Origin: Variovorax sp.
GTDB taxonomy: Bacteria; Pseudomonadota; Gammaproteobacteria; Burkholderiales; Burkholderiaceae_C
Direction of reading: 5' to 3'
Length of the DNA: 64,000 nt
Assembly: GCA_017744935.1 (NCBI GenBank)
Contig: JAGIAI010000002.1
Span: 62,001 to 126,000, forward strand
Below the pieces are notes generated by a model, which saw nothing but the letters and a program-made list of their open reading frames with translations, was not told the origin of the DNA and ran no database searches. Shown here in pieces: positions 46,801 to 56,140 of the stretch. The translations under genes were made by a program, and so were the position numbers. Position 1 is the stretch's first letter; every line of letters starts with the position of its first letter.

Positions 46801-47030
46801 GTATCCCGCTCGCGATCGCCAGCGGTGCGTCGGCGGCGAGCCGGCAGTCGCTCGGCACTGGCGTGATCGGCGGGATGCTGGGCGCGACGGTGATCGCGAT
46901 CTTCTTCATTCCGATGTTCTTCTGGGGCCTGGAAGCGTTCAGCGACCGCATGAGTGGCAAGAACGCCGAGCATGCGAAGGGCGAGGATCCGGAAGGGACC
47001 GGGCAGGGAGCCGTCGATGCGCCGCACTGA
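43836..47030 (+). CDS. RND multidrug efflux pump, inner-membrane subunit (HAE-1 family)
   Basis: A 1064-residue proton-driven pump of the AcrB/MexB group. The start KFAHFFIDRPIFASVISIILVIAG is the family N-terminus. The charged residues of transmembrane helix 4 are seen in GIVVDDAIVVVENVERNM (Asp-Asp pair), with twelve membrane segments and two large periplasmic loops in all. GAKNAILIFEFAVE near the end is helix 11-12. It overlaps the adaptor by four bases and the outer-membrane factor by 14. Hydrophobic drugs are typical substrates; the exact range cannot be read from sequence. Confidence 0.96.
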   Translation: MKFAHFFIDRPIFASVISIILVIAGVVAMLNLPIAQFPDITPPQISVSATYPGASSAVVAENVAAPIEQQVNGADRMMYMNSSSSSTGNMTLSVYFEIGTDPSLAQVDVQNRVNLALPQLPSAVSQQGVSVQKKSQAFMLIVAIYSPDNSQDPTFVANYANINVLDAIKRIPGANQSSIFGSPDYAMRLWLKPDRMASLGMTATDVQNAVAAQNQQYAAGRLGASPTVTPVQQTIPVATSGRMTEPTQFDNIILRASQQGTGAIVRVKDIGRAELGSKDYSIRSKYNGKTATLIAIYQQPGANALQVAKDTRALMAELKKSFPSGLDYDIALDTTEFVQESISEVIHTFFEAVVLVVIVVFIFLQSFRATLVPILAVPVSILGAFIGMTAMGFSINMLTLFGMVLAIGIVVDDAIVVVENVERNMAEFGLSPKDAAKRAMDEVSGPVVAIVLVLCAVFIPVAFLSGITGQLYKQFAITIAVSVVLSGLVALTLSPALAALLLKPPKEGHHEKKGFFGWFNRNFEKVTEGYTSTTKLAIKRVLISVLLIVGMVVIMMGLFRKVPTTFLPVEDQGYIFTAVIMPDAASLDRTEAITDRAQQWFSKQPGVKAVATVPGFSLIDSQNKSNAGVLFVSLKSFAERQSPDDRADALIRQASAEFSTFKEAVLVPVNPPSIPGLGTTGGFEFWIQSEGDAPLQRVEQVTRDFIAKARQRPELRGLNSTINTRSRQLMVDVDRDKAESLGVPTEDVYSTLQTLFGSLYVSQFPKNSRLFQVILQAEPDFRTKPEDLQNMYVRNKEGKMVPLKAVASTRYVTGADIVTRFNNFVAAKVTGDAGIGYSSGQALAAMEEVAREVLPAGFSFAWSGEAYEERKAGSTAGLVFAFALVMVFLILAAQYEKWSLPFGVLLAVPFALFGAIAAIWLRGIQNDVYFQIGLTVLIALAAKNAILIFEFAVELRHKEGLSPYDAAVGAAKLRLRPIIMTSLAFILGCIPLAIASGASAASRQSLGTGVIGGMLGATVIAIFFIPMFFWGLEAFSDRMSGKNAEHAKGEDPEGTGQGAVDAPH

Positions 47031-48489
47031 CGTGATCCTTCGCGGCGCAATGACAGTCGCGCTCGGGCTGCCCCTCGGCGGCTGCATGCTGGGGCCGGAC
47101 TACAAGCGTCCCGACCTCGACGTACCGACGCAATACCGCAGCGCAACGCCCATGGGCGCGGTCGACGCGGCGGCTGTCGAATCGGCGTGGTGGCAGCAGT
47201 TCAACGATCCGGCGCTCGATGCCCTGATCAGCGAAGGGCTGCGCAACAACCAGGACCTGATCGCTGCCGCCGCGCGCGTGGAGCAGTTCTACGGCGTGCT
47301 CGGCACGACGCGTTCGGCGCTCTTTCCGCAGGTGGGTGGGCAGGTGAGCGGCAGCCGCACGCGCGCGAGCGAGCAGACCATCAGCCCGGCACCGTCGATC
47401 AATCCGTACAACGCCTATCAGGCCAACCTTCTGCTGAGCTGGGAGATCGATCTTTTCGGTCGCACGCGGCGCCTCACCGAAGCCGCGACGGCAGAACTGC
47501 AGGCGAGCGAGGAATTCCGGCGCGGCACGGTGCTCTCGATCGTGACCGCGATCACTTCGGGCTACGTCAACCTGCGCGAGCAGGACCGCGAGCTGGAAGT
47601 GTCGCGCGAGACGCTGGGCCTTCGGCTCGATGCGCTCAACCTCTTCGAGCGACGCTTCAAGGGCGGTGTCGTGTCCGACGTCGAGGTCAGCCAGGCGCGA
47701 TCCGAATACGCGACCGCGCTGCGTGCGATCCCGTTGCTCGAGCAGTCGATCGTGCAACTCGAGAACGCGCTCGCGAACCTGGTCGGACGCAACCCCGGCC
47801 CCATCGCGCGCGGGAAGCCGATCGACCAACTCGTGCTGCCCCCGGTGCCTGCAGGGCTGCCGTCCGATCTGCTGGAACGGCGCCCTGACATCCGGCAGGC
47901 CGAGCAATCGATGATCGCGGCCAACGCCCGCATCGGTGCGGCGAAGGCGGCGTACTTCCCGACGATCTCGCTCACGGGTGCCTTCGGACAAGCCAGCCGG
48001 TCGCTGTCCGACCTGTGGCAGGGGCCCTCGCGGCTGTGGACCTACGGCGCGGACATCACCATGCCGCTCTTCACGGCCGGCGCGATCGCGGGCCAGGTCA
48101 CGAGTGCCGAAGCGGCGCAGCGGCAATCGGTCGCGGTGTACCGCAAGGCGGTGCAGGCTGCGTTCAGCGAGACCGAGAACGCGCTCTCCGGCATCTCCAC
48201 GTCACGCACCGCACTCGATGCGCAAGTGATGCAGGTCACCGCGCTCGACAACTATGCGCGGCTCGCGCGCAGGCGATTCGAAGGCGGCTACACGAGCTAT
48301 CTCGAAGTGCTCGACGCCGATCGCGCGCTGTTCAGCGCACGCTTGCAACTGGCCCAGCAGCAGGGCAGCGTGCTGCTGCAATCGGCGGCGCTCTATCGTT
48401 CGCTCGGCGGCGGCTGGGTCGACGTTGCGGACAAGGACGCACCGCAGCCCGGCGTGAATCTGAGCGAGCGGCCCCGCGCCTTTCCCTGA
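47017..48489 (+). CDS. Outer-membrane efflux channel (NodT/OprM-type lipoprotein)
   Basis: A 490-residue trimeric outer-membrane factor that completes the tripartite pump. The lipobox is LGG-C23 and then MLGPDYKRPDLDVP, the standard OprM-type start. Two outer-membrane efflux repeats follow, each with a long coiled coil; LVGRNPGPIARGKPIDQL and DLLERRPDIRQAEQSMIAANARIGAAKAAYFP (shown as family text blocks) mark the NodT branch. The ATG at 47017 lies inside the end of the pump gene. It ends the operon. Confidence 0.94.
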   Translation: MRRTDVILRGAMTVALGLPLGGCMLGPDYKRPDLDVPTQYRSATPMGAVDAAAVESAWWQQFNDPALDALISEGLRNNQDLIAAAARVEQFYGVLGTTRSALFPQVGGQVSGSRTRASEQTISPAPSINPYNAYQANLLLSWEIDLFGRTRRLTEAATAELQASEEFRRGTVLSIVTAITSGYVNLREQDRELEVSRETLGLRLDALNLFERRFKGGVVSDVEVSQARSEYATALRAIPLLEQSIVQLENALANLVGRNPGPIARGKPIDQLVLPPVPAGLPSDLLERRPDIRQAEQSMIAANARIGAAKAAYFPTISLTGAFGQASRSLSDLWQGPSRLWTYGADITMPLFTAGAIAGQVTSAEAAQRQSVAVYRKAVQAAFSETENALSGISTSRTALDAQVMQVTALDNYARLARRRFEGGYTSYLEVLDADRALFSARLQLAQQQGSVLLQSAALYRSLGGGWVDVADKDAPQPGVNLSERPRAFP

Positions 48490-48501
48490 TGCAGAGTCGC
48501 C

Positions 48502-49395
48502 TCAGCCCAGCCTGCGCACCACGACGGAGGCATCAAGTCCCTCGTAGGCCCCGGGATCGCCGTACCAGGTGCCTGAGACGGGCGCGGCCAGAGACGGGTC
48601 GCGCGCCACCGCGACGCGGATCAGCTGCCCGCTGCCCGTGAGGTTGTTGGTGGGGTCGTAGGCGACCCAGCCGGCCCCCGGCAGATAGGCATGCAGCCAT
48701 GCGTGCGTGGTGCCGGCACCCGTCACCGCGTCCCCGGTTGCTTCGCCACCGACGTCGAGCGCCGCGTCGTACAGGTAGCCCGAGACGAAGCGCGTCGCCA
48801 CGCCGAGCCGGCGCACCGCTTCCATCATCAGCAGCGCGTAGTCGCGGCAGCTTCCGCTGCCGAGCGCCAGCGTCTGCAGCGGTGTTTGCGTGCCTTCTTC
48901 GTCACGCGCGCCGTAAGTGAAGTTCTGGCCGATGAAGGCGTTCATGCGCGCGAGCACATCGCGCGTGCCATTGGCCTTGTCGGTGTAGAGGAACTGATGC
49001 GCCCAGCGGATGAGCGTCCCGTCGGGATCGTCGTGATACGGACGCAGGTAGTGTTCGAGATCGATGCGGTCCTGCACCGAGTAGGCGAAAGGCAGCGCTT
49101 CGGCCGAGGGGTCGAGCGCCAGCTGATCGACGCTTCCCAACTCGCGTTCGATCGTGAAGCGGCAGACGATACGAAGCTCCGCCGCTTCATCGATCGGCTG
49201 CACGAGGGCCACCGAATTGGAATGCGGGTCCTGGATCATGCGGATGGTCGCCTCCGGACTGACCTCCAGGTCGGTGGCGAGCACGCGCAGGTCGTGGCTC
49301 TCGCGCGGTCGGAACATCACGCGATGCAGGCCGAAGCGGACCGGCTGGTTGTAGCGGTAGACCGTGGTGTGGGTGATGTCGTAGTGGATGGGCAT
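48502..49395 (-). CDS. Transglutaminase-like cysteine protease family protein
   Basis: A 297-residue cytoplasmic protein. It starts with the bacterial transglutaminase N-terminal domain (IHYDITHTTVYRYNQPVRFGLHRVMFRPRES). The catalytic triad is C183 (GSCRDYALLM), H231 (THAWLHAYLPG) and the Asp of YDPTNN about 15 residues later. It has no signal peptide. This group often works with an alpha-E domain or circularly permuted ATP-grasp partner; neither is nearby. It is divergent from the large membrane-protein gene, with 191 bases between them, and convergent with the efflux operon. Confidence 0.9.
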   Translation of the reverse strand: MPIHYDITHTTVYRYNQPVRFGLHRVMFRPRESHDLRVLATDLEVSPEATIRMIQDPHSNSVALVQPIDEAAELRIVCRFTIERELGSVDQLALDPSAEALPFAYSVQDRIDLEHYLRPYHDDPDGTLIRWAHQFLYTDKANGTRDVLARMNAFIGQNFTYGARDEEGTQTPLQTLALGSGSCRDYALLMMEAVRRLGVATRFVSGYLYDAALDVGGEATGDAVTGAGTTHAWLHAYLPGAGWVAYDPTNNLTGSGQLIRVAVARDPSLAAPVSGTWYGDPGAYEGLDASVVVRRLG

Positions 49396-49586
49396 GACAC
49401 GTCCTCCTGGGCTCGACGGTGTGGCTGCTCACCCCGATGGGTGATGCGCTCGGCCGCCTCGCATCGTGAAATGTAGCCACCTGCCGCGACAGGGGGCATG
49501 TGCGTTTCTCCAGCGGCAGCGCCGCGGGGCCGTGCCGTCCGCGCCAGGACGGTCCGTTCTCCCGCTTGCGAGATCAGGAGGACGCC

Positions 49587-52500
49587 ATGGAAAAGGAATC
49601 CAAGTCCGGTGGCAGCGGATTGCCGGCCAACGGAATGGTGGCGGTGGCCTTGCTCATCGCGGGCGCGCTGTTCGTGCGCGAGGTCCCACTCGAAGCCACC
49701 CGACCACCGTCGGGAGAGCCACGCGTGGCGCAGCATTTCTCCTTGCAGGACATCGATGCGCGTCTCTGGCAGGACCCCTTCGGCGCCGTCGCCAGGGGCC
49801 GCGCGGAAGAGCGGAAAGCCAAGCCCGAAAGAGATCCAACGACCATCGACGCGAGCCAACGTGCGCCGGGAAGACTGGCCGATGAGATCCGCCGCCGCGT
49901 CGTCGATCAGAAGCAGCCGGTGGAGATCCTGGCGGTCATGCTCGGGGGCGGCCCTTACGCGGACAGTGTCGAAAGTCGCAGGCGCGTGCGCTACGCGGTG
50001 CTGGCCGGCCTGGGCATGAGCAATCTGACGCCGGTCGACAACGAACATCTGGGCTACTACCTTCCGGTGAAAGACCCGCAAGGAAAGGTCAGCGTCCTGC
50101 CGGAGTCGGTGCCTTACGAGTGGTTCGAGCCCGCGGCCGCCAACGTCGGTCTCAACACAGAGACGCGACCGGCCGTGCTCGTGATGTGGTTGCAGGCCGA
50201 GGCCTTTTCCGATCAGCCGCTCACGAGAATGCGCGATCTTGCGAACCCCTTCGTCGGGACCGGTGCGGGCTGGCGTGTGCTGGGGCCGTGGGACTCGGAC
50301 GGGCTGAAGGAGATGATTGCCGAGGTGCTCAGCAAGGACACGAGCAAGCTGTTCGAAGGGATGAACATCCGCTTCTATTCGCAATTTGCGACTGTGCCCG
50401 ACGGCAGCCTGCTTTCCAGGGTCGTGGAGAAACGGAAGGCGCGCGACGACTCGCCGCTGACGCTGTCCGACTTTTTCGCGGACAAGGGCGTGTCGCTGGT
50501 GCGCACGATCGGGGACGACGGCTTGTTGACCGACGGCCTGATCGGGGAGTTGGAATTGCGAGGGCTTCATCCCGCGAAGCTTCAGAGCGGGGGCAATGGT
50601 CAGACTTCGGAATTCGCGAGCTACAGGGACGCATGTCGACCGGAAGCGAGTGGTCGGCCCAACGCACCGACCCATATCGCCATCGTCGCGGAATGGGACA
50701 GTCTCTATGGCCGCAGCCTCAAGCGCGAGTTCAAGGCGGCGACGAATGAGAAGGGCTTCTGCGTCGAGGACCGCTTCACCTATGTGCGCGGACTCGATGG
50801 ACTGCTGCCGAATGCCGGCGTGACGGCCAGCACCGATGGCAAGCAGGCCGCGAGCGACAAGGAAGCCCCGCGTCGCAAAGACGGCACCTTCATCGAACGT
50901 GCGGAAGGTCAAAGCCAGTTCGACTATCTGCGCCGGCTGGCCGTGCAACTGCATGAAAGAGATCAGAGCTTGCGCAGGGCGGGCGGAAAGAACTCCGGCC
51001 TGCGCGCCATCGGTGTCCTTGGCAACGACGTGCATGACAAGTTGGTTGTGCTCCAGGCGCTCCAGCCGGAGTTTCCGGATGCCATCTTCTTCACGACAGA
51101 TCTCGATGCGCGGATGCTCCACCCGCGCGAGCAGGCCTGGGCACGCAATCTGGTGGTCGCGTCGAATTTCGGATTGCGCCTCGCACCCGACGTGCAGAAG
51201 GGCGCGCCGCCATTTCGCGACAGCTATCAGACGTCTGCCTTCTTCGCGACGCAACTGGCCATGGAGGATATGCGCCGTGCGCTGCGCAAGGCGTCCTACA
51301 GCGGGGCCGAGGGGAGCGATCAGCTTACCCAAGCCGACATTTCGAGGTGGTTCACCGCACCGCGAATCTTCGAGATCGGCCGCACAGCCGCGTTCGATCT
51401 CAGCGGCAGGCCCACCTTCGACTCGGAATGCGCCGGCCGCATCGCCCACTGCGACAGCATCCATCCGTCCGTCCCGGTTCCCTATCCCGAACTGCGAGCA
51501 CCGACGGTGTTCGCCTTGATGAGTCTCGTCGCGCTTGGGCTTTGGGCACCGGCCTTGATGTTGCCGAGAGGCCGGCAGACGCTTCTGCAATTCCTGTCCG
51601 CCCGCACCGATCGAAAGGGCCGCAGCCTGCGGTACGGCGGCCTCCTTCTGGCCTTCGTACTGGTCCAGGTGGTCCTGCCGGCGGCGGTCACAGTGGGCTG
51701 GCAGCCGTTCGTGCAGTGGGTTGTGCGTGATGGCAAGCCATTCGTGGCGCTTGAGGGGATCAGCATGTGGCCGACCGAGGGCATCCGGCTCGTGACGCTG
51801 GTGCTCTGCGTCCACCTGGTTTTCCGCGGATGGATGTTGCTGTCGCAGAACCTCGACTCGGTCGGCCGCGAGCTCGGGATCTTGCAGACGCGCGAGGAAC
51901 TCATTGCCGAGCAGGGTCGTATCGACGAAGGCCTTCGGCCATGGGAGAAGTTCGTTCGCATGTTCTCCATGAGCTTCCATCCGCCTTCCGCACCGAAGAT
52001 CGAGCCGGGCCATGGACTGCCGGCGGACAGCATCGCGCTCTGGCGGCGGCATATTGTGCAGAACCGGCTTTCGGCGCGACTGACGCGAACCACGGTCTGC
52101 GTGTTGCTGGCGCTTGGCCTGAGTTGCTTCGTCGTGATGGCTCTGGGTGAGGACTCTTTCGTGCCGTATCGCGGCAAACTGTCGTTGCGGGTCCATGAGT
52201 CGCTCTGCCTGCTGACGGCGGTCGCGACGTATTTCCTTGTGTTCTTCGTCGTGGATGCCACCGTGCTCTGCGTGCGCTATGTGCATGGCCTGCGAGAGCA
52301 GACAGCGATGTGGCCTTCGTCCACGCTGGAGGCGTTCGAGAAACAGCTCGGCGTTCGAGCCAACCTCTGCCTGGATGACTGGATCGATCTGCGATATGTG
52401 GCACTGCGCACGCGCTGCGTCACGCGCCTCGTCTACTACCCGTTCATCGTGATGTCGCTGCTACTGGTGTCGCGCAGTTGGATCTTCGACCACTGGTCGA

Positions 52501-52832
52501 TGCCGGTGAGCACGATTGTCCTGACCGGCATTTCCGCGGCCATCATGATCGCGTGCGTGGTGGCCTTGCAGTTGGCTGCCGAGAAGTCGCGCGAGGTCGC
52601 GCTAGCGCGAATCCGGGATTTGCAGATGCGTATGAACCGCAGATCGCCCGCACCCGAAGTGCCCGCGATCTCGGTCAAGCAGCTCGAACTGCTGTATGCG
52701 CGCATCGATTGTCTGCACGAAGGCGCGTTCGCGCCGTTCTGGCAGCAACCCCTGCCCAAGGCGGTGCTGCTGCCGATGGCGACACTGGCCGGCACCACGC
52801 TGTTCGACTACACAGCGTTCGCCAACCTCTGA
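49587..52832 (+). CDS. Large membrane protein, 1081 residues, unknown function, with a periplasmic-binding-like region
   Basis: I cannot name this protein. One membrane segment lies at about residues 16-30. Then comes a soluble region of about 600 residues, and a C-terminal part with seven hydrophobic segments (about 639-660, 683-705, 733-752, 835-852, 872-896, 950-967 and 974-996). In the soluble region, residues 361-560 (THIAIVAEWDSLYGRSLKREF ... AIGVLGNDVHDKLVVLQAL ... PDAIFFTTDLDARMLHP ... FRDSYQTSAFFATQLAM) resemble type 1 periplasmic-binding domains, but this is a weak likeness. AGGAGG lies six bases before the ATG. It may be a sensor or an enzyme anchored to the membrane. It overlaps the mnmC end by 25 bases. 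Confidence 0.7.
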   Translation: MEKESKSGGSGLPANGMVAVALLIAGALFVREVPLEATRPPSGEPRVAQHFSLQDIDARLWQDPFGAVARGRAEERKAKPERDPTTIDASQRAPGRLADEIRRRVVDQKQPVEILAVMLGGGPYADSVESRRRVRYAVLAGLGMSNLTPVDNEHLGYYLPVKDPQGKVSVLPESVPYEWFEPAAANVGLNTETRPAVLVMWLQAEAFSDQPLTRMRDLANPFVGTGAGWRVLGPWDSDGLKEMIAEVLSKDTSKLFEGMNIRFYSQFATVPDGSLLSRVVEKRKARDDSPLTLSDFFADKGVSLVRTIGDDGLLTDGLIGELELRGLHPAKLQSGGNGQTSEFASYRDACRPEASGRPNAPTHIAIVAEWDSLYGRSLKREFKAATNEKGFCVEDRFTYVRGLDGLLPNAGVTASTDGKQAASDKEAPRRKDGTFIERAEGQSQFDYLRRLAVQLHERDQSLRRAGGKNSGLRAIGVLGNDVHDKLVVLQALQPEFPDAIFFTTDLDARMLHPREQAWARNLVVASNFGLRLAPDVQKGAPPFRDSYQTSAFFATQLAMEDMRRALRKASYSGAEGSDQLTQADISRWFTAPRIFEIGRTAAFDLSGRPTFDSECAGRIAHCDSIHPSVPVPYPELRAPTVFALMSLVALGLWAPALMLPRGRQTLLQFLSARTDRKGRSLRYGGLLLAFVLVQVVLPAAVTVGWQPFVQWVVRDGKPFVALEGISMWPTEGIRLVTLVLCVHLVFRGWMLLSQNLDSVGRELGILQTREELIAEQGRIDEGLRPWEKFVRMFSMSFHPPSAPKIEPGHGLPADSIALWRRHIVQNRLSARLTRTTVCVLLALGLSCFVVMALGEDSFVPYRGKLSLRVHESLCLLTAVATYFLVFFVVDATVLCVRYVHGLREQTAMWPSSTLEAFEKQLGVRANLCLDDWIDLRYVALRTRCVTRLVYYPFIVMSLLLVSRSWIFDHWSMPVSTIVLTGISAAIMIACVVALQLAAEKSREVALARIRDLQMRMNRRSPAPEVPAISVKQLELLYARIDCLHEGAFAPFWQQPLPKAVLLPMATLAGTTLFDYTAFANL

Positions 52833-54694
52833 GCAGGGGGGGGCGCCCATACGCGCCGTGTGTCCAGCGCACTCGCGAGCTTCGCGGGCAGCGGCAATGG
52901 CTCGCCATGCCAGCGCGCGGCCAGCAGTTCGGCGCAGAGTGCGGCGAAGCTCATGCCGCGCGAGCCGAGCGCCGTGCAGACCCAGATGCCGTCTTCCGCG
53001 TCCGGGCGCAGCGGGCCGACCAGTGGGCGCCGATCGCCGGAGGCGCACCGCACCCCGGCCCATGCATGCACCCGTCCGCTCGTGAAGTCCGCGAGCAGTT
53101 GCGCAGCCGCCTCGGGATGAAGTTGGCGGAGCTTTTCGAGATTGACTTCGTTCTCATCCGGCCGCAGCGCGCGGTCATGGCTGTCGCGGTCGAAGGTCGC
53201 GCCCGTGAGCCAAAGTTCGCCACCTTCATCGGGCACATGGGCGATCAGGTGGCCGTCACCGTTGATCGGCAGGGCGGGAAGCGCCGAATCAGGCGGCGCG
53301 ATGCCCCAGGCGACTTGGCCGCGCACGGGCTGCAATGGCAAGTCCGGCGCGAGCGCGTGACTGTCGAAGCCCGCGGCTACGACGAGCCTGTCTGCTTGCG
53401 CGAAGGTCTCGCCGTGTTCGCCATGCAGTGTCCAGGGCCGCGCACCGTGGTCGGATCGTTCGATGCGCGTCACGCGCCGACCGGTTTCGACGCGGATGCC
53501 GGGTTGCGCGAGCCAGGCCTGAACCAGGCGAACAGGGCGCACCCATCCGGCCCGCATGTGCCGGATCGCATCGGCGTCGTCCGGCAATCCGAGCGCATGA
53601 AGCTGTTCAGCCGTTGCGAGCCACGATTCGTTCGGGCCTTCGACGGTCCAGCTCGCGGGCAGGCGCGCGTCGCCCGGCGCGCGGCGTTCGACAACACCTG
53701 TCGCGCCCCAGTCGCGGCCCTCGGTCAGCCACTGTTCGAGCTGCGGCCATACCGCGCGAATGCCGGCGCGCGTCAGGCGCGACAGCAGGGCGTCATCCGG
53801 CGACACATGCGGCGCCAGCACGCCCACCGGCAGGCCCGATGCACCGGTGGCAGGCTGGTCGGACGCGTCGAGCACCGTCACCGTCCATCCGCGTCGGGCA
53901 AGGCTCGATGCGACCGCCGCACCGGCAAGGCCTGCGCCAATCACGGCGCAATGACCGGGCGCTTCAACTTCCTCGCGAGACAGCGAACGCCGGCGGATCT
54001 CCCACGCAGGCTCGTAGACGCCTCGCAGGCAATCCCGCTTCGGCGGCAGGCCGGGCGCCTTGGCGACCTTGAAGCCGTATTGCGCCAGCGCATCGCGAAC
54101 CGGGCGCGCGATGGTCCAGGTGGCGATCTGCGTGCCGCGCCGCGCAAAGCGCGAAACCGCCTTCAGCGTTTCCACGGACCACATCTCGGGATTGCGCTGG
54201 GGACTGAAGCCATCGAGATAGATGCTGTCCGCGTCAAAGCGCTGTGCGCGCAGCATCGCCTGCACGTCGCCGATGCAGAGGGTGAGCAGTACCTGGCCTT
54301 GATCGAGCCACAGACGATGAAAGCCGGGCAGCAGTCCATGCCACTGCGCGGCCAGGTCCTCGGCCAGCGGAAGGAGATCGGGCGAACTGGCGACGGCACG
54401 CAGCAGGTCTTCGCGCGAGACCGGGTAGGCCTCGATCGAGACGAAGTGCAGCAGCCGGCAGCGGTTCGGGTCCGCGCGCCAGGCCTGCCAGGTTGTCAGA
54501 AAGTTGAGTCCGAAACCGAAGCCGGTTTCGAGAATCCGCCATTGCGGCCGCCCGCCCCAGGCCGCGGGCAGCCCACAGCCGCCCAGGAAGACGAAACGGG
54601 CCTGCGCGTCAGCGCCAGTTTCGGAGTGATAGATGTCATCGAACCGCGCGCTGCGCGGGATGCCGTCCGCGCGCCATTCGACCGGTTCGGCCAT
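52808..54694 (-). CDS. mnmC: Bifunctional tRNA mnm5s2U34 synthase (methyltransferase and FAD oxidoreductase)
   Basis: Completes the modification of the wobble uridine of tRNAs for Lys, Glu and Gln. The 628-residue protein carries the SAM-methyltransferase first (about 1-250: GFGFGLNFLTTWQAW, LDGFSPQRNPEMWS) and the DAO-type FAD domain second (about 260-615: VIGAGLAGAAVASSLARRGW, GRRVTRIE, VVAAGFDSHAL, GSRGMSFA). Both domains are whole. The ATG at 54694 starts the family sequence MAEPVEWRADGIPRSARFDDIYHS. Its end overlaps the 1081-residue gene by 25 bases on the other strand. Confidence 0.95.
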   Translation of the reverse strand: MAEPVEWRADGIPRSARFDDIYHSETGADAQARFVFLGGCGLPAAWGGRPQWRILETGFGFGLNFLTTWQAWRADPNRCRLLHFVSIEAYPVSREDLLRAVASSPDLLPLAEDLAAQWHGLLPGFHRLWLDQGQVLLTLCIGDVQAMLRAQRFDADSIYLDGFSPQRNPEMWSVETLKAVSRFARRGTQIATWTIARPVRDALAQYGFKVAKAPGLPPKRDCLRGVYEPAWEIRRRSLSREEVEAPGHCAVIGAGLAGAAVASSLARRGWTVTVLDASDQPATGASGLPVGVLAPHVSPDDALLSRLTRAGIRAVWPQLEQWLTEGRDWGATGVVERRAPGDARLPASWTVEGPNESWLATAEQLHALGLPDDADAIRHMRAGWVRPVRLVQAWLAQPGIRVETGRRVTRIERSDHGARPWTLHGEHGETFAQADRLVVAAGFDSHALAPDLPLQPVRGQVAWGIAPPDSALPALPINGDGHLIAHVPDEGGELWLTGATFDRDSHDRALRPDENEVNLEKLRQLHPEAAAQLLADFTSGRVHAWAGVRCASGDRRPLVGPLRPDAEDGIWVCTALGSRGMSFAALCAELLAARWHGEPLPLPAKLASALDTRRVWAPPPAQRLANAV

Positions 54695-54707
54695 GCGCGC
54701 GCGGGGA

Positions 54708-54980
54708 TCAGGCGGAGGGAGGAACGTACCCCTGCGCGACGTCGGCGCCGTCGCCGAAGAAGTGCTTTTCCATCTGGCGGGCCAGATATTGGCGCGCGCG
54801 GGCATCGGCCAGGTTCAGCCGGTTTTCGTTGACCAGCATGGTCTGCTGCTTGAGCCAGGCGGCCCAGGCCTCTTTGCTCACGTTCTCCCAGATGCGTTTG
54901 CCGAGTTCGCCGGGATAGGGAGGGAAGTCGAGGCCTTCAGCTTCTTTGCCGAGCTTGATGCACTGGATCATGCGTGCCAT
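54708..54980 (-). CDS. yggX: Probable Fe(2+)-trafficking protein
   Basis: A 90-residue protein that guards iron-sulfur proteins from oxidative damage. Family text is complete: [29 protein letters not shown], the single cysteine C7, [19 protein letters not shown] [14 protein letters not shown], and MEKHFFG. It lies 13 bases before the mnmC start, and the two are likely co-transcribed. Confidence 0.96.
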   Translation of the reverse strand: MARMIQCIKLGKEAEGLDFPPYPGELGKRIWENVSKEAWAAWLKQQTMLVNENRLNLADARARQYLARQMEKHFFGDGADVAQGYVPPSA

Positions 54981-55106
54981 TTGGATGCCTTTGGGGTGTC
55001 TTAGTTGATTTCGCTATTTAGAACTGAAAACTCGGTCGTTCCGGTTTCCATATGCTCTATCCAGAATACGCGGCATCTGCTTTATGCCATTTACGAGCAC
55101 AAGACC

Positions 55107-56132
55107 ATGAGCCTTCGCCGCGACTTTATCAAGCTTTCCCTCGGTGCCGCCGCTGCGGCGACCTTCGCCCTGACGGCATTGCCGTCGTTCGCGCAGGGTC
55201 CCGTGACGCTGCTGAACGTGTCCTATGACCCGACACGTGAGCTGTACGTGGACTACAACCAGGCCTTCGCCAAGCACTGGAAGGCCAAGACGGGTCAGGA
55301 CGTGACGATCAAGCAATCGCACGGCGGTTCGGGCAAGCAGGCGCGTTCGATCATCGACGGGATCGATGCCGACGTCGCGACGCTGGCGCTGGCCGGTGAC
55401 ACCGACGCACTCGTCACGCACGGCGGTCTGGTCAAGCCCGACTGGCAGAAGCGCCTCCCGCACAACTCGGCGCCCTACACCTCGACGATCGTCTTTCTCG
55501 TGAAGAAGGGCAACCCGAAGGGCCTGAAGGACTGGGACGATCTGACGAAGCCCGGCGTGCAGGTGATCACCCCGAACCCCAAGACGTCCGGCGGCGCCCG
55601 CTGGAACTATCTTGCAGCCTGGGAATTCGCCAAGCGCAAGTACGGCGGCGACGACAAGGCGAAGGAATTCGTGGGCAAGCTCTACAAGAACGTGCCGGTG
55701 CTCGACACCGGCGCACGCGGCTCGACCATCACCTTCGTGCAACGCGGCGTCGGCGACGTGCTCCTGGCGTGGGAGAACGAAGCCTTCCTCGCGCTGAAGG
55801 AATTCGGCCCGGACAAGTTCGACATCGTCGTGCCGTCGATCAGCATCCTCGCCGAGCCCACCGTGACGGTAGTCGACAAGGTCGTCGACAAGAAGGGAAC
55901 GCGTGCCGTTGCCGAGGAATACCTGAAGTACCTCTATTCGGACGAAGGCCAGGACATCGCCGGCCGCAACTACTACCGCCCGACCTCGGACAAGGCGAAG
56001 GCCAAGTACGCGAACCAGTTCCCCAAGCTCACGCTGTTCACGATCGACGAAGCGTTCGGCGGCTGGACCAAGGCCGACAAGGCGCACTTCGCGGACGGCG
56101 GTTCGTTCGACCAGATCTACCTGAACAAGTGA
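55107..56132 (+). CDS. sbp: Sulfate ABC transporter substrate-binding protein
   Basis: A 341-residue periplasmic protein that captures sulfate (or thiosulfate). The signal peptide [20 protein letters not shown] has a twin-arginine look. The mature part shows [36 protein letters not shown] (the sulfate-binding Ser/Gly site), [14 protein letters not shown], and [15 protein letters not shown]. The ATG at 55107 is taken from the signal peptide; an upstream frame from 55005 lacks support and there is no strong ribosome site. No cysTWA permease genes follow. Instead comes the ssu operon, to which it is joined. Confidence 0.94.
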   Translation: MSLRRDFIKLSLGAAAAATFALTALPSFAQGPVTLLNVSYDPTRELYVDYNQAFAKHWKAKTGQDVTIKQSHGGSGKQARSIIDGIDADVATLALAGDTDALVTHGGLVKPDWQKRLPHNSAPYTSTIVFLVKKGNPKGLKDWDDLTKPGVQVITPNPKTSGGARWNYLAAWEFAKRKYGGDDKAKEFVGKLYKNVPVLDTGARGSTITFVQRGVGDVLLAWENEAFLALKEFGPDKFDIVVPSISILAEPTVTVVDKVVDKKGTRAVAEEYLKYLYSDEGQDIAGRNYYRPTSDKAKAKYANQFPKLTLFTIDEAFGGWTKADKAHFADGGSFDQIYLNK

Positions 56133-56140
56133 TCCCCGAA

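Noticed and set aside
43746..47087. A 1113-codon open frame antisense to the RND pump gene
   Set aside because: It runs opposite a clear pump gene, is rich in Arg, His and Gln as expected of an antisense frame in GC-rich DNA, and has no family match or ribosome site.
49317..52286. A 989-codon open frame antisense to the large membrane-protein gene
   Set aside because: Same antisense bias; the plus-strand frame has AGGAGG before its ATG and well-formed membrane segments.
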